From: Seiridium cupressi
Lineage: Eukaryota; Ascomycota; Sordariomycetes; Amphisphaeriales; Sporocadaceae
Assembly: GCA_036674765.1 (NCBI GenBank)
Contig: JARVKI010000008.1
Location: 124,001-188,000 of the forward strand
DNA: 64,000 bases
Reading direction: 5' to 3'
Below, piece after piece: positions 1 to 11,088 of this stretch; positions within the stretch are counted from its first letter, which is position 1; every line of letters begins with the position of its first letter. The position numbers and the translations under genes were made by a program. The notes below the pieces were generated by a model. It saw only the letters and a list, made by a program, of their open reading frames with translations. It made no database searches and had not been told where the DNA came from.

Positions 1-99
1 TTGGTAACTGCACTGCTGAGTATTTCACGCGTCGCTAAACGGAATGCTAGTCAATACCTGTCAAATGCGAAGGCGGCTATCGCTGAAAAACTGGCACCA

Positions 100-438
100 T
101 CAGTACGTACCTCGAGTGTCCGTCTTGGAGAAACCAGTAGTACGAAAGAACCACGCTTCCGGCGTAAAGATACCACCAAAGAACCCGCTGGTGAAGCGAG
201 CCAAGATTTCCTGATCAGTGATCCCCTTCTTGAGGCGAGAAGTAGGTATTGTGAGGCTGTAGGTCTCTTGCTCGTTTGGATTGCGAAGTGGATTCAAGAT
301 GAAAAGGCCAAAAGAGTTCTCGTGCCCTGCAGTGGCATGATAATCAGTGATCGAAGGGAAATATGCCGTTATTCGCCAATAGAGAAGTACAGTGACGACT
401 CCGGCCGCAGCGCAACCACCCAATGCGAAGGTGTTCAT
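100..438 (-). CDS. small conserved-looking fungal protein, unknown function
   Basis: The minus-strand frame from the ATG at 438 encodes about 112 residues. It opens with a hydrophobic segment (residues 4-20, FALGGCAAAGVVTVLLYW), which could be a membrane anchor or signal. A soluble part follows, ending in an ILARFTSGFFGG motif followed by FTPEAWFF. That ending resembles a small fungal family I know only as hypothetical. The frame is open upstream to 654, but the added residues are low-complexity and I prefer the internal ATG. Just before the stop the minus strand reads GGTACGTA, a good donor, so the last residues may be intronic and the gene may continue past the window edge. Function not recognised; existence moderately likely. 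Confidence 0.35.
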   Translation of the reverse strand: MNTFALGGCAAAGVVTVLLYWRITAYFPSITDYHATAGHENSFGLFILNPLRNPNEQETYSLTIPTSRLKKGITDQEILARFTSGFFGGIFTPEAWFFRTTGFSKTDTRGTY

Positions 439-981
439 CGAAGAATGTCGAAAGAAATAATACCCTGAACTTGGCCTCGAGTTATAGTTTGTGGATGCGC
501 AGCTAAGGTCGAATATGCTTGTGTGCCTTGTCGGTTTGAATGACGATAAGCAAACAGTCCCCTCAACAGCTCGCTTTCTTCGCTTACAAATGAGACTTCC
601 AAACTCACTGTGCATCAGAAGCAAAAGACTTGAATTAGATGCGCTCTTATACACTTGTGATTGGGAGGTAGCCGGTATTTCCCGATCATATGGATGACAG
701 TAGGTTTATGATGAGTAGTTTATGACACTTCGGGTGGATCGGGGTGTCAGCTGAACTGATATGACGTGATAAAATTGGACACTGCACCAAGACAAGCATT
801 GAACCATGTAGGTTACGTATTAATCCTGATCTCTATCTTCGCTTACCCGAACGGTAAAATAAGCCGCCAACCCAGGATTCTGTAAATGCATTTGTGCTCA
901 CCTGCTTCTAATCCCTTTTTTTTTTTTTTCCTGTCCTTGTTTTTCCCTAGCTGTTGCCAATCTCCTATATCCTGGTTGGAC

Positions 982-2288
982 TCAAGCCCAATTTGACGAG
1001 CAGCCTTTGGCATTCATTGACAGAAGACATTCAATAACGTCCTTGGCTCCCTTGCTGTTACCAAGTCGAGCCGTGAAATGGAGTGAGGACTCCCTGTTCT
1101 TATCCGCCAGGTTGACATCTGCCTTCTGTTCAACCAGTAGGCATGCCAGGTCGATATGTTCTCCCTGTATCGCGAGATGCACCGCGGTCCGACCCTCGGA
1201 ATCCTGTTGGTCAGCGCTCGCACCGCTCTTGAGGAGAAGGTTGACCATATTAACCCTGCCCGCGTGTGAGGCAATATGTAACGCTGACTGCCCTTCGTCG
1301 TCCACAAGGTTCATATTCTTGCAGTTCTGTATGAGACATCGGACTGCTTGCTCATCGCTATTAACGATAGCGCAGTGGAGCGCAGTTCTGCCATTCCCGT
1401 CCCGCAGCTCACAGTCCGTGGCCATGGCAAGTAACTCGATGATGGCTGTCTGCATATGTGCTCCTGCAAGGTGCAGTGGGGAGTGCTGTCCTTCGTCCAG
1501 AATATTTACATCTGCACCCTTGTAGATCAGATGGCTGACAAGCACTACTAGCCCGTGAAGAGCGGCAATGTGCAACACAGTTCGGCCCTTTTCGTCCCAA
1601 ATATTGCAGTTGGCGCCCTTCTCGATCAGCAGCCACGCTATTGAGAGTCGTTTGTGATCCAAGACTAGATGCAAGGCTGTAAGGCCCTGCGAATTCTGAA
1701 TGTCGAAGTCTGCGCCCTTCTCAATGAGAAGCCATGCTGCCGAGCCGTTCCCATCTCGAGCAATTTCTTGCAAGACCGTCACACCGGACGTATCTTGAAT
1801 GTCCACAGGAACCCTATTCTCTAGTAATACCCATAGAAATGTTTGCATTTCTGCGACTTCCACGAGCAAACAAATTCGTGTAATATGGTCCGCCCAGATG
1901 CGTCTCTGACGTCTTTGTCAGCACCAGCCCTGATCAGGTACCAGGCTACCTCTTCGTGTTTATATAGAATGGCCAATTGTAATGCCGTCAGACCATCAGT
2001 ATTCGTCTGTTTAGCATCCGTACCCTGGTCAATCAGAAATTTTATGAGTTCATGGTCGCCATGCCCAGCAGTTGTGAACCATAGAGACCATCCCGTGTTT
2101 GCTGAGTCCGTACCCGCGGCTAGTCGACTGTTCGATCGTGTGTGGCATCTGCGACAGGAACTTCTTGCCGTAGGTTGTGATACAAAGGACTTCGAGCATT
2201 TGGAAGGACGATTACCGGCGAGGACCGTTCGACCCAATCTGCCTGACACTCCACGTGTGAAAATTGACCAGCCTTCGAGGTATGACAA
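982..2288 (-). pseudogene. ankyrin-repeat protein, frameshifted
   Basis: Two overlapping minus-strand frames encode consecutive ankyrin repeats. The upstream piece (1821-2288) ends with repeats GHGDHELIKFLIDQG and EEVAWYLIRAGADKD. The downstream piece (982-1869) carries about eight more repeats with the usual G-TALH and LLxxGAD consensus, ending at residue 295. The repeat register passes smoothly from GRTILHEFVC in one frame to LLVEVAEMQTFLW in the other near 1865, with no GT-AG pair there, so this is a one-base shift rather than an intron. Upstream of about 2150 the frame loses ankyrin character, so the amino-terminal part is missing or degraded. Such repeat tails often belong to fungal NLR-like proteins, but no NACHT or other effector domain is visible here. 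A sequencing error could also explain the shift. Confidence 0.7.
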
Positions 2289-2402
2289 GAAGGTGAAGTC
2301 GGTGTTGCTGTTTGGTGCGGTAACTATGACAGAGTCATGGCTCGGTTCACCCCGAGCCTTTGAGAGAAGGCTTACGGTCTATCTGATACTGGGCAGGCTG
2401 TG

Positions 2403-4080
2403 AAGATAAGATCATCATCTTCATGACTTAGAGCCCTGTCCCCATTTCAGTCGAGAAGCCGCATTCTAGCCACCGCCTTTCTCGTCCCTGCCGCAGCTGA
2501 CGCCGATGTAAGCAAGCCAACTATGGGTGGTTTAGCTCCGTGGTGTTATAAACCGGCAAGCTTAGCAGCTGAGTCTCCGTGAGCCTGGGTCACTACGCCA
2601 CCCCCAAACACTTAGGTCACAGGCGACTCTACAGCCATCTTACCAGGAGCATAATTGTTTCGTCTGTTAGGTTTTCTACATGAATTGATTCTATTTGGTA
2701 GCTTCTGCTAGATGATTTTCCCTAGCAATGCACTACAGAGGGAATATCAGCATCGTGATTACCAACTGGAAAAAATCAAGAAACCGTTGGTTTTGTGAAG
2801 TAAGGCACCGATGGCTAGTTGCGACTTTCGACCCTTGTCGAGAGTATTGATAGTTCGTGATGGCATTGCCAGCTTGCCGCTAGTGAAGAAGCCAAGTTCA
2901 ATCCATATCAACTTTGCTGGATGTATATGGCTATATTAGTTACACTAAAATCTGGTCGCAGTTTTTGGCACTACTGTCGCAGCCTCACAGGAGCGACACT
3001 TCCTCTCCCAACAAACCCACGAGAGCACCCCGTACCGGAGACGCCAAATTCCCGTTGAGCGCTTGTCACTGAGCTTCTCAATCAACTTGGCCACGATTCT
3101 GATAGTTGGTTTGCGAACCCATTCGCTTTTTCATAGCTCCAAGGCTTCGTCGTTCGAATAAGGACTTCCGAAGATCTTCCCAAGGTGTGCTGGGGAATAT
3201 ATCAGTGTACCGACCCCCTACGGCTGAAGCGCAAAGCGATACCGATGCCAGTTTTGATACAACTCGGATCACCACTAGTGATACTACTATTAGATCAGAC
3301 ATATCCATCAGACCCACTAGAGTCGTCAGAGCCAGGTGACTACCAGGTATGGAGGAGAATCAACTAATACACAGGATCAGAGTATAGACGAGGAGTTACA
3401 CCGAGCCGCAAGCATTGACAATCGTTTCATGGACAACAATCCAGGGGCTGGATATGCATACCGTGGGGAGGAAGACTACCTAATCGTGGTATACTCAAGG
3501 ACATGTCAAGCGCCAGTGTTGGAAGGAGAAAGAGGGGCATGTTACCCATGTCAGGTGCAGTCGCCAACGATGAGCCGCGGGATTTCACTCATTCAAACCG
3601 GCCAAGAAGGCGAAACGATTGTGGAATGATTGTTGTAAGATATGGCGACACTTCCAGAGAAATCCCAGGAAAGTACGATTTCCACCGCAGGTCCTTCTAC
3701 CTCCCGGGATACGCAGAACGTCTTGCGATCCGGTGGATTGCCGTATGAAATTATAACAACGGTATGGCGGCTTAGTCAACGCCCAAAGGAGAGGAGAGAC
3801 GGGTTGGTGGAGCCTGACCGCCGTGGACATCCACGGAAAGCAGTTGTCGCTCGAAAAGGCTTAACGGCAGATCCAGCCAAGCCTATTTATGGGGCACTTG
3901 ACTGGCAGTGGTGCTGTCCCACTCCACGGACATGATGATGTAAGGAAAGACTTCCCTTCAGCATACCGGTAACTGTTGTGTCCTGTGGCAGGTTCTTACA
4001 AGTGTGCGATTGGATAATTATTTGGTGATTCGAATGTTTGGAATCAGTCTGCTATGATGGCACTACAGAGACACCCTCAA
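2403..4080. other. intergenic, no supportable gene
   Basis: Several frames of 60-97 codons overlap on both strands between 3078 and 3935. None shows a recognisable domain, a consistent start or intron signals. The plus-strand frames around 3106-3750 switch register several times and may be a decayed gene, but I cannot name it. Confidence 0.4.
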
Positions 4081-4084
4081 CCGC

Positions 4085-4092
4085 TATATAAA
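4085..4092 (+). promoter_or_regulatory. TATA box of the reductase gene
   Basis: TATATAAA lies 123 bp upstream of the ATG at 4215. The intervening leader is A/C-rich, as expected of a fungal 5' untranslated region. Confidence 0.55.
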
Positions 4093-4214
4093 GGATCAGA
4101 TAAATGAGGTTGAAATAAAAGTGCACACTCATCAATCACATTCAAACACGACAGCAACGGTCCAGTACTCAATCACAAAACGTCTCTTAGACCGCGAAAG
4201 TCCATCAAGAAGCA

Positions 4215-5267
4215 ATGGCACCCATCGAATCGAACAGCGCAGCTTGGATTGTTGCCGAAAAGGCCGATCCTCTCGAAGTCAGCCCCGGGCCAGACCAGAC
4301 CAAGCCCGAGGCAGACGAAGTCATCATTGGAGTTTCCGCCGTAGCCATCAATCCGTCGGAGCCCTATATTCAGACGAACCCTTTTATCCCTCTGAACTAC
4401 CCGCACGTCCTCGGCAGCGACGCGGCCGGAACTGTGGTCAAAGTCGGGTCTGGAGTTACCCGCTTCCAGCCCGGCGATCGTGTCATTGGACACTGTCTGG
4501 GTCTCGTGCACGGTGGCGCTCGACACGGAGCCTTCCAAAAGTTCACTGCCTGTCGCGAGGCGGCCGTGGCAAAGATTCCGGACTCTTTGCCCTTCGAGCA
4601 GGCCGCCGCCTTACCGCTGAGTATCTCAACTAGTGCTACAGCACTCTACGATCACCACAAGTTGCGGCTCCCGACTGTCGAGCCCACCAAGACTGGAAAA
4701 GAAATCGTGCTCATCTGGGGTGGTGCAACTTCCATCGGCAGCTCAGCTATCCAGTTCGCCGTCGCCTCAGGCTACAAGGTTGTCACAACAGCCAGCGCCA
4801 AGAACCACGAGTATGTGAAGTCTCTCGTTGCGACGGGTGAAGACGATGTCAAGGTCTTTGACTACGCGGACAGCGACATCACCGCCAAGATAATCTCCCA
4901 TATCAAAGAGTCTGGGTTGACACTTGCCGGCGTCTACGATTGCATCAGTCTACCTCCTACTCTGAAGGTTGCTACCGATGTGGTCGGCAGCTTAGGGGGT
5001 GGTTTGATCTCTACCGTTCTGCCCGGAGTGGAGGGCCTGCGTGAGGATGTGAAGCTGCAGTTGGTTTGGGCTACTAACGCGGGTATGGTTCCTGATGGCG
5101 GTGCGCAGGTCTGGGAGAAGTTCGTACCTGGAGGGCTGGAGAAGGGGACATTCAAGGCACTGCCGGAAGCACAAATCGTTGGAAAGGGATTGGACCAGAT
5201 TCAATCCGCGATCAATTTGTACAGAAAGGGTGGCGTCAGCGCGAAGAAGCTTGTCGTTGTGTTGTAA
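4215..5267 (+). CDS. zinc-free MDR-family NAD(P)H oxidoreductase (enoyl reductase/ToxD-like)
   Basis: A single-exon 350-residue protein of the medium-chain dehydrogenase/reductase superfamily. The amino-terminal GroES-like domain (about residues 8-125) has the signature HVLGSDAAGTVVKVGSGVTRFQPGDRV. The cofactor domain (about 140-290) has a VLIWGGATSIGSSAIQFA nucleotide-binding loop. The catalytic-zinc Cys/His set of true alcohol dehydrogenases is not evident, so a quinone or enoyl reductase activity is more likely than alcohol dehydrogenase. Length fits the stand-alone trans-enoyl reductase/ToxD-like group, whose members act in polyketide pathways or general detoxification. No synthase gene adjoins it, so a metabolic-cluster role is not supported. 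The ATG at 4215 is the first in frame after the TATA box and starts a typical MAPxESNxAAW leader. Confidence 0.9.
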   Translation: MAPIESNSAAWIVAEKADPLEVSPGPDQTKPEADEVIIGVSAVAINPSEPYIQTNPFIPLNYPHVLGSDAAGTVVKVGSGVTRFQPGDRVIGHCLGLVHGGARHGAFQKFTACREAAVAKIPDSLPFEQAAALPLSISTSATALYDHHKLRLPTVEPTKTGKEIVLIWGGATSIGSSAIQFAVASGYKVVTTASAKNHEYVKSLVATGEDDVKVFDYADSDITAKIISHIKESGLTLAGVYDCISLPPTLKVATDVVGSLGGGLISTVLPGVEGLREDVKLQLVWATNAGMVPDGGAQVWEKFVPGGLEKGTFKALPEAQIVGKGLDQIQSAINLYRKGGVSAKKLVVVL

Positions 5268-6134
5268 ATGAGCATCATTGGAACGGACTCGCTCGTAGAA
5301 CATAGTAGCGCAAGGTGATGGGTTAGGACTCCTTACAGACTCGGAGTTTAGTGTTACTAATTGTTCACTTGAAATTCTATGGCAAATCAATGGTGTCCCA
5401 CAGTTTCTGCGTACTTGGCTTTCTTGATAATACCCCATAAAGATTGGCCTTCAAATCAAGAATACGTGATTGGCACTATAATTGTATACAGTCGACGCGA
5501 CGGCCTGATTGTTGTCGTTGCTGGCTCAGGACTCACGTGGCATGTTGCTGACCATGAATGGGCGCTTCAAACTGACTCGGCTTGCAGGGATCGACGAGCC
5601 TCGGCTGAATCCGAGTGGGTCACCAGTGAGACATTCGTCGCGTGCCATGCCACATTCAAGCTTCGGCCGCCCTTCTCCAAATGACATCAGCACCACAGCT
5701 GCGGAATTTGGGGTAGTGCAGCAACAATCACATGCTTGTCGAAGGAGCGCATAGCAAAACGTCTCTAGCAGTCTAAATGGACCACATGACACGAGCGCCG
5801 AGTCCATTTGCTGCAAGGTGCGAGGTTCCCCAGAACTGCCCCGGAGTTGCGCTTCCTAGACCACGCCAATGTGGGGGACCTCAGGACCCTCATTTGCCAA
5901 TCCAGCGCTGCTGAGTGGTTTTGCGCTGCGAGCACAGAAACTCGAGGCTGTTTCCGGCATGTGATCCAGCGCATTGCCGGCCCTGGCCGGATAGCTTTAA
6001 GAATGCCATGACAGCGCCTCGATGCTGTGAGACTGGATCTTATTCCTCTCTTTTGCTATTCCCTCCTCCATTCAACCTACATATACCCCGTTTCCATTCA
6101 GTAGAGATACCCTTTAAGAGATATTTTGCCCAAC
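5268..6134. other. intergenic
   Basis: Short overlapping frames only. The last 100 bases are pyrimidine-rich and look like the promoter and leader of the next gene. I see no RNA gene. Confidence 0.5.
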
Positions 6135-7926
6135 ATGTCACAAACATTCAAGGCGAGCGACGTCGCGTCGCACAACAAGCCTGATTCGTTGTACATCATT
6201 GTCGATGAGGACGTCTACGATCTCACCAAGTTCCAAGATGACCACCCTGGTACGCACTGCCTCGCAACAATTTGCTGTCCCCCTGAGCTGTCTCTATATT
6301 CGGCGCACGCATGGAAATACTAACGGATCGTTGTCCTCAGGTGGCAAGAAGATCTTGCAAAGAGTTGCCGGCAAAGATGCCTCGAAGCAGTTCTGGAAAT
6401 ATCACAACGAGGGGATCCTGAAGAAGTACAAATCATCATTACAGGTTGGCTCGCTCGATACCAAGAAGAAGGTGGAGGAAGTTGCCAAGCCAGACGCCGC
6501 GGTGGCAGCACCCAAGGCGACAGAAGCTGCGCAGAAGGTCGTCAAAAACACAAACCAAGATGAGTCGGAAGCGCTAGAACCCTACGGCCTCCAAATTCCC
6601 TTCGCTGATCCCAGCTGGTATCAAAGCGTAAGTCTAATCAAAGTCCTCGTCCCTTTTTGCAATATTTTCCTCTAACCTCGGATGCTACAGTACCACTCTC
6701 CATACTTCAACGAGTCACATGCCGCTCTGCGCGCCGAAGTCCGCGAGTGGGTCGAGAACGAGATCGAGCCGAATGTCACAGAATGGGACGAGAAGAAGGA
6801 GGTTCCCAAGGAGATTTTCCTCGAAATGGGCCGTCGTGGCTACCTTGCCGGTCTCTTGGGTGTGCACTACCCCGTCGAACATACCAAGAACACTGTCAAG
6901 TCCGTACCACCGGAGCAATGGGATCTGTTCCACGAGATGATCGTGACAGACGAGATCTCGCGCGTGGGTAGCGGTGGGTTTGTCTGGAACATGATCGGTG
7001 GTTTCGGCATCGGCGGCCCGCCGCTCATCAAGTTCGGCAAGAAGGCGCTGAAAGATCGCATCCTGCCCGGCATCCTATCGGGTGAGAAGAGGATATGTCT
7101 CGCCATCACCGAGCCCGACGCTGGCTCCGATGTGGCGAATTTGACGTGCGAGGCCAAGCTCAGCGAGGACGGCAAGCACTACATCGTCAACGGCGAGAAG
7201 AAGTGGATCACAAACGGCATCTGGGCCGACTACTTCACGACTGCCGTCCGAACGTCGGACAACGGCATGAACGGTGTGACTCTGCTCTTGATCGAGCGCG
7301 AATCCGGCGGAGTCAGCACACGTCGCATGGACTGCCAGGGTGTCTGGTCGTCAGGCACCACATACATCACCTTTGAAGATGTGAAGGTGCCGGTCGAGAA
7401 CGTGCTCGGCAAAGAGAACCAAGGCTTCAAGGTCATCATGACCAACTTCAACCACGAGCGAATGGGTATAATTATCCAATCAGTCCGCTTCTCCCGTGTT
7501 TGCTACGAGGAGTCGGTCAAGTACGCCAGCAAGCGCCGCACGTTCGGCAAGAAGCTCATCGACCATCCCGTCATCCGCATGAAGCTCGCACACATGGCTA
7601 GGCAGATCGAGGCGTCTTACAACTGGCTCGAGAACCTGATCTACCAGTGCCAGAAGATGGGTGAGACCGAGGCTATGCTGAGACTTGGCGGTCCCATCGC
7701 TGGTCTCAAGGCGCAATCTACACTCACCTTTGAGTTCTGTGCGCGCGAGGCAAGTCAGATCTTTGGTGGCCTGTCTTACTCCAGAGGTGGCCAGGGCGGC
7801 AAGGTCGAGAGACTTTACCGTGACGTCAGAGCATATGCTATTCCCGGTGGTAGTGAGGAGATCATGCTGGACTTGAGCATGAGGCAAAGCTTGAGGGTAG
7901 CTAAGGCAACGGGAATGAAGTTGTAG
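6135..7926 (+). CDS. cytochrome b5 / acyl-CoA dehydrogenase fusion
   Basis: Exons 6135-6249, 6341-6627 and 6691-7926 give a 545-residue protein. Both introns have GTANG donors and TAAC branch points. Residues about 1-75 form a cytochrome b5 domain with both haem-ligand contexts, DDHPGG (split by intron 1) and FWKYHNEG. An Ala/Lys-rich linker follows. From about residue 140 it is a complete acyl-CoA dehydrogenase: amino-terminal helical domain, the FAD/substrate segment CLAITEPDAGSD, the WITNG motif, and the C-terminal domain with RxTFGKKL and the YRDVRAYAIPGGSEEIM ending. The flavoenzyme would oxidise an acyl-CoA at the alpha-beta bond and the b5 domain could accept or relay electrons. The C-terminus MKL is not a canonical peroxisomal signal, so location is unclear. 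Such fusions occur in fungi; substrate unknown. Confidence 0.93.
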
Positions 7927-8502
7927 TCAAAAGTTCAGGATAATGAGACTCGAAGTTTAGAGTGCAAGATACAAGTACGGCTTTTAGAGTTATTGTATTA
8001 TTATCACACACTACGTTATGGTAGCTGTGTTGACATAAGCAGTCGGCGCTGAATTGAACAAAAGAACTTGAAGAACATATTTTCGAAATGACCACTCTTT
8101 TCTTCCCGTTCATGTTTGCTCTCTGTACCCAGTGTCACGTGGTGTATGGTGGGATAAGGGATAAAGAATAGTTGTAGCACGAAGTGCTGCAACTGTTCTC
8201 TAGCCTGTTCTTATTAAATACGAACCTAATCCTTTGTCTACATGAAACCCTTGACACCCAGTATGCTGGATAAAGAAGGCATAAACCTCTACTGGGAACA
8301 ACGCTTATTGTGTCATAGATAGCGAAAAACATTGTAACAAAACAAAGCTACTGTTCAAAATTCAAAACATAGATCTCAAACAAAGCTATCGACCTAAGCA
8401 TATATGCTCAGTCGCATCTGCTTCGAGAGCCTTTTCCTTCTCAGACCCTGACGCTGTATCCTCGTCTTTCACAGCACCTCTTTCATCAGCAAGTTTCTTA
8501 TA
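7927..8502. other. intergenic
   Basis: AT-moderate spacer with no coding frame above background. It includes the 3' region of the fusion gene and the promoter of the next gene. Confidence 0.5.
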
Positions 8503-9936
8503 ATGTCTCGAGATTCTTCTTCCCCAAGTGCAGGCTCGGATCTCTACGCGGACCTCGGCCTCAAGTCAGGTGGAGTGATTTCGCTACCGCGGCGCGAGAA
8601 GGAGAAGCTCATCAAGAAGGCGTACCTTGAGAAATCCCGTGCACGAAGCGCACATCGGCCGAATAACCTCGCCGAGGCTCAAAAGGCTTGTGATGGGGCC
8701 GCCAAGGTCAAGGCAGCATACAACATCCTGAGTAAGGTTGAGACACGGTGGAAGTACGAGCAAGAGGTGAAAGCAGAGCAGACGAGGCGAGATATTGCTG
8801 CCGAGTTCGAAGCAGGATATGAGACGTCGGGGTCTCCGACAGTCGAACAGGATGGAGGGCAGGCGCAGCAAGGTAAGCGAAAACGAGACGCTGACGAGGA
8901 CCAACAGGAAAATAGTGATGGGAGCGACACCGGTGTCGTTGTCATTTCGTCCCCTACGGCCAAGAAGCCTCGTGTCATGCTACCGACACCAGGGTCGGAT
9001 GAGGGGCAGAAAGGTGAGTCACCCACGAAATCTTTACAACCAGTGAGCAACGAGGACGACGACGTTGTCTTTGTCCGATCTGACCGCATCAGACGTCAAA
9101 TCCTTCCGCCTCCAATCACGATACCGGAAATGATGATTGATCTGACACAGAATGGTTCCGAGGAAGACGTGTCGCCTTCCATAGCTCGAGAGAGACAGAA
9201 ACTAGCTGGACGTGCACCGCCAACTCCTACTCAATATGATAGGGCCCATTACGGCACATTGGAGGGTTTCACGGCCGACTTCAGGAAATACGCCTTGACA
9301 AAGGACAAGAACCCCACGTCGAAGAACCTTCAAGAGTGGGCACGGAAGGTCTTCCGAGTCCACAAGAACAGGTACCGGGACCGGGACAAGCAAATCGTCA
9401 AGAAGTTGAAGCCTATTTTGGGGGAGGACAAGAGAGTCATCGAGTATGTGTACGACTCCTTCTTGAGAGACATGAAACGAATGACCCCTCGGATGGCCGA
9501 GTGTCTGGGGGAGCTCGACAGGACGAATCCATACTTTGAAGACCAAGTAGACCGGACCCAGATGGAAGCCGCAAGGGCAGGGATCCTCGCGATTGCCAAA
9601 GACGCCGAGAAATGTCTAGACGCCATCAAGGGCCTGGGCGACAAGATGAAGAACGAAAATGGTGAGCTTCCTCCGGAGGCTGACACTTTGCAATGGCAGC
9701 AAGCCACCATGACAGAACTCTACCCAATCTCGGATGAGGTCGAGAGACTACTCAAGTCTGAGGTCAGGCTGGCCGAGGTGAAAGAGTCCCTGGAGCGGGT
9801 GAAAGCGGCGATGTGCACAGTACCTTCCAAGAAGGAGAAGCATTGGAGGGACCAGGCCACACTGGAGCAGCACAATCTTGACCAGAATAGTTGGATAGTC
9901 ACGCAGTACCAGTTGATGTTGAACGATTGGCTATAG
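8503..9936 (+). CDS. degenerate J-domain-like nuclear protein, unknown function
   Basis: A single-exon protein of 477 residues. Residues about 12-90 have the layout of a DnaJ J-domain: DLYADLGL at the start, a long basic helix (REKEKLIKKAYLEKSRARSAH) and a second helix ending AYNILSKVETRWKYE. The loop tripeptide HPD, essential for stimulating Hsp70, is replaced by HRP followed by NN, so canonical co-chaperone activity is doubtful. Residues 110-240 are acidic and disordered with basic clusters GKRKRD and KKPR that look like nuclear localisation signals. Residues 250-470 are helical and charged, with no domain I recognise. GTAAGT follows the stop codon directly, so a 3' untranslated intron or an alternative last exon is possible. 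Confidence 0.75.
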   Translation: MSRDSSSPSAGSDLYADLGLKSGGVISLPRREKEKLIKKAYLEKSRARSAHRPNNLAEAQKACDGAAKVKAAYNILSKVETRWKYEQEVKAEQTRRDIAAEFEAGYETSGSPTVEQDGGQAQQGKRKRDADEDQQENSDGSDTGVVVISSPTAKKPRVMLPTPGSDEGQKGESPTKSLQPVSNEDDDVVFVRSDRIRRQILPPPITIPEMMIDLTQNGSEEDVSPSIARERQKLAGRAPPTPTQYDRAHYGTLEGFTADFRKYALTKDKNPTSKNLQEWARKVFRVHKNRYRDRDKQIVKKLKPILGEDKRVIEYVYDSFLRDMKRMTPRMAECLGELDRTNPYFEDQVDRTQMEAARAGILAIAKDAEKCLDAIKGLGDKMKNENGELPPEADTLQWQQATMTELYPISDEVERLLKSEVRLAEVKESLERVKAAMCTVPSKKEKHWRDQATLEQHNLDQNSWIVTQYQLMLNDWL

Positions 9937-10242
9937 GTAAGTGGTCCACGGGAATCTGCCGTACTAACCACCCCGAATAATATTGTTCTCAACTCAAAGA
10001 TACATCGGCTGGTATTTGGAGTTCAAGTTTGTCTTCATAATATTATGCCAAAACATGCCCTGAACAATCCTGTCCATGCGAAGTGATGGAGCGGCTCTTC
10101 TACCAAAATGACGAGGACGGGTCGACACAGCCTGTTACTATACATCAATCAATAACATCGTTTTGTCTTGCTGACTTCCATCATATGAACTAGGTGAAGT
10201 TTCAAGCCTTCCCTGTGCCCGAGATTCTCGAATGCGCGCATT
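9937..10242. other. intergenic between convergent genes
   Basis: About 300 bases holding the 3' regions of the plus-strand J-like gene and the minus-strand ISA2 gene. Nothing else seen. Confidence 0.5.
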
Positions 10243-11088
10243 TTACATCTTGATATCGAAGCTTGTGCCACAGCCACAACTGCTCGTTGCTGACGGGTTA
10301 TCGACAATCTTGAACTGGCTTCCAATGAGCTCCATAGTAAAGTCGAGTTTTGAGCCCTTTAACAGATCCAGACTTGGCCCGTCAAGTACGATCTTGGGTG
10401 CTGTGGCCAATGTTTGCCCGTCGATCTCGTCTGGCGAGGCATCGTCTTTCGCAAACGCGAATATGGTGTCGTCCTCGCTCAAGTCTCCTTGCAGAGGTTC
10501 TATGGTGGTCGTCGTTGATGGTGCCATATCTGCCTCGGTCTCGTTGGAAGGAGGAGGGCTTGTCGACGATTCTGGTGCCGAGGATGTGGCGAGCGTCGAG
10601 GGAAGCGTCACTAGACCCATTCTGTACTGAAAGCCATGGCAGCCGCCGGATTCGACCTGTATGCGCAGCGCTAGGTAAGGATTGTCGTCCTTTGTCATGA
10701 TCTTGGCAAGGCGCTTTTTGATCACTTGTTAGTTGCCAAGAGCGCATTCGTCTGATGGAGACCAACATACCTGTGCCGCACGCGGCGTGATTTCTAGCAT
10801 CATCTCATTTCCGTCCTCGTCCGCTTGAGGGTTGCGGATGGCTTGAGTTTTGGACCGTTGGCTCGTGACACTGAAAGCGCGCCGCGTAGACCCCACGACT
10901 GACTGGTTTGTTGCGACATGGTGCCGAATAGGGCGGGCTATTGTCCTTCGCTGGGTGGCGGAAACGCTGCGGAAGGTTCGGCTTTGTCGCGGCAAGAACA
11001 CATCGAGGAATGAGCTCTGGCGAGAGCTAGTCGAGAGCTGAACAAACAGCTTTGCAGCAGAGGGCGGGTTTAGGCAGCGCGGCGGCAT
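10243..11088 (-). CDS. ISA2: mitochondrial iron-sulfur cluster assembly protein ISA2
   Basis: Minus-strand exons 11088-10771 and 10713-10243, joined across a 57-bp intron (GTATGT donor, CTAAC branch, AAAAG acceptor), give 262 residues. The first 90 residues are rich in Arg/Ser and poor in acids, as in a mitochondrial presequence. The A-type carrier (HesB/IscA) domain follows: ITPRAAQ-RLAKIM, then VESGGCHGFQY with the first conserved Cys, and the C-terminal SSCGCGTSF with the other two. A Ser/Thr-rich insertion of about 60 residues separates the two motif blocks, as fungal ISA2 proteins often show. ISA2 acts with ISA1 and IBA57 in maturing mitochondrial 4Fe-4S proteins. The HGF context and insertion favour ISA2 over ISA1. 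Confidence 0.9.

Noticed and set aside
1007..1525. 172-codon plus-strand frame
   Set aside because: It is the antisense shadow of the ankyrin repeats; Cys/Ser/Ala-rich composition mirrors the repeat consensus.
3078..3935. Overlapping frames on both strands that could be a hypothetical gene
   Set aside because: No domain, no consistent start, and the register changes without splice signals.
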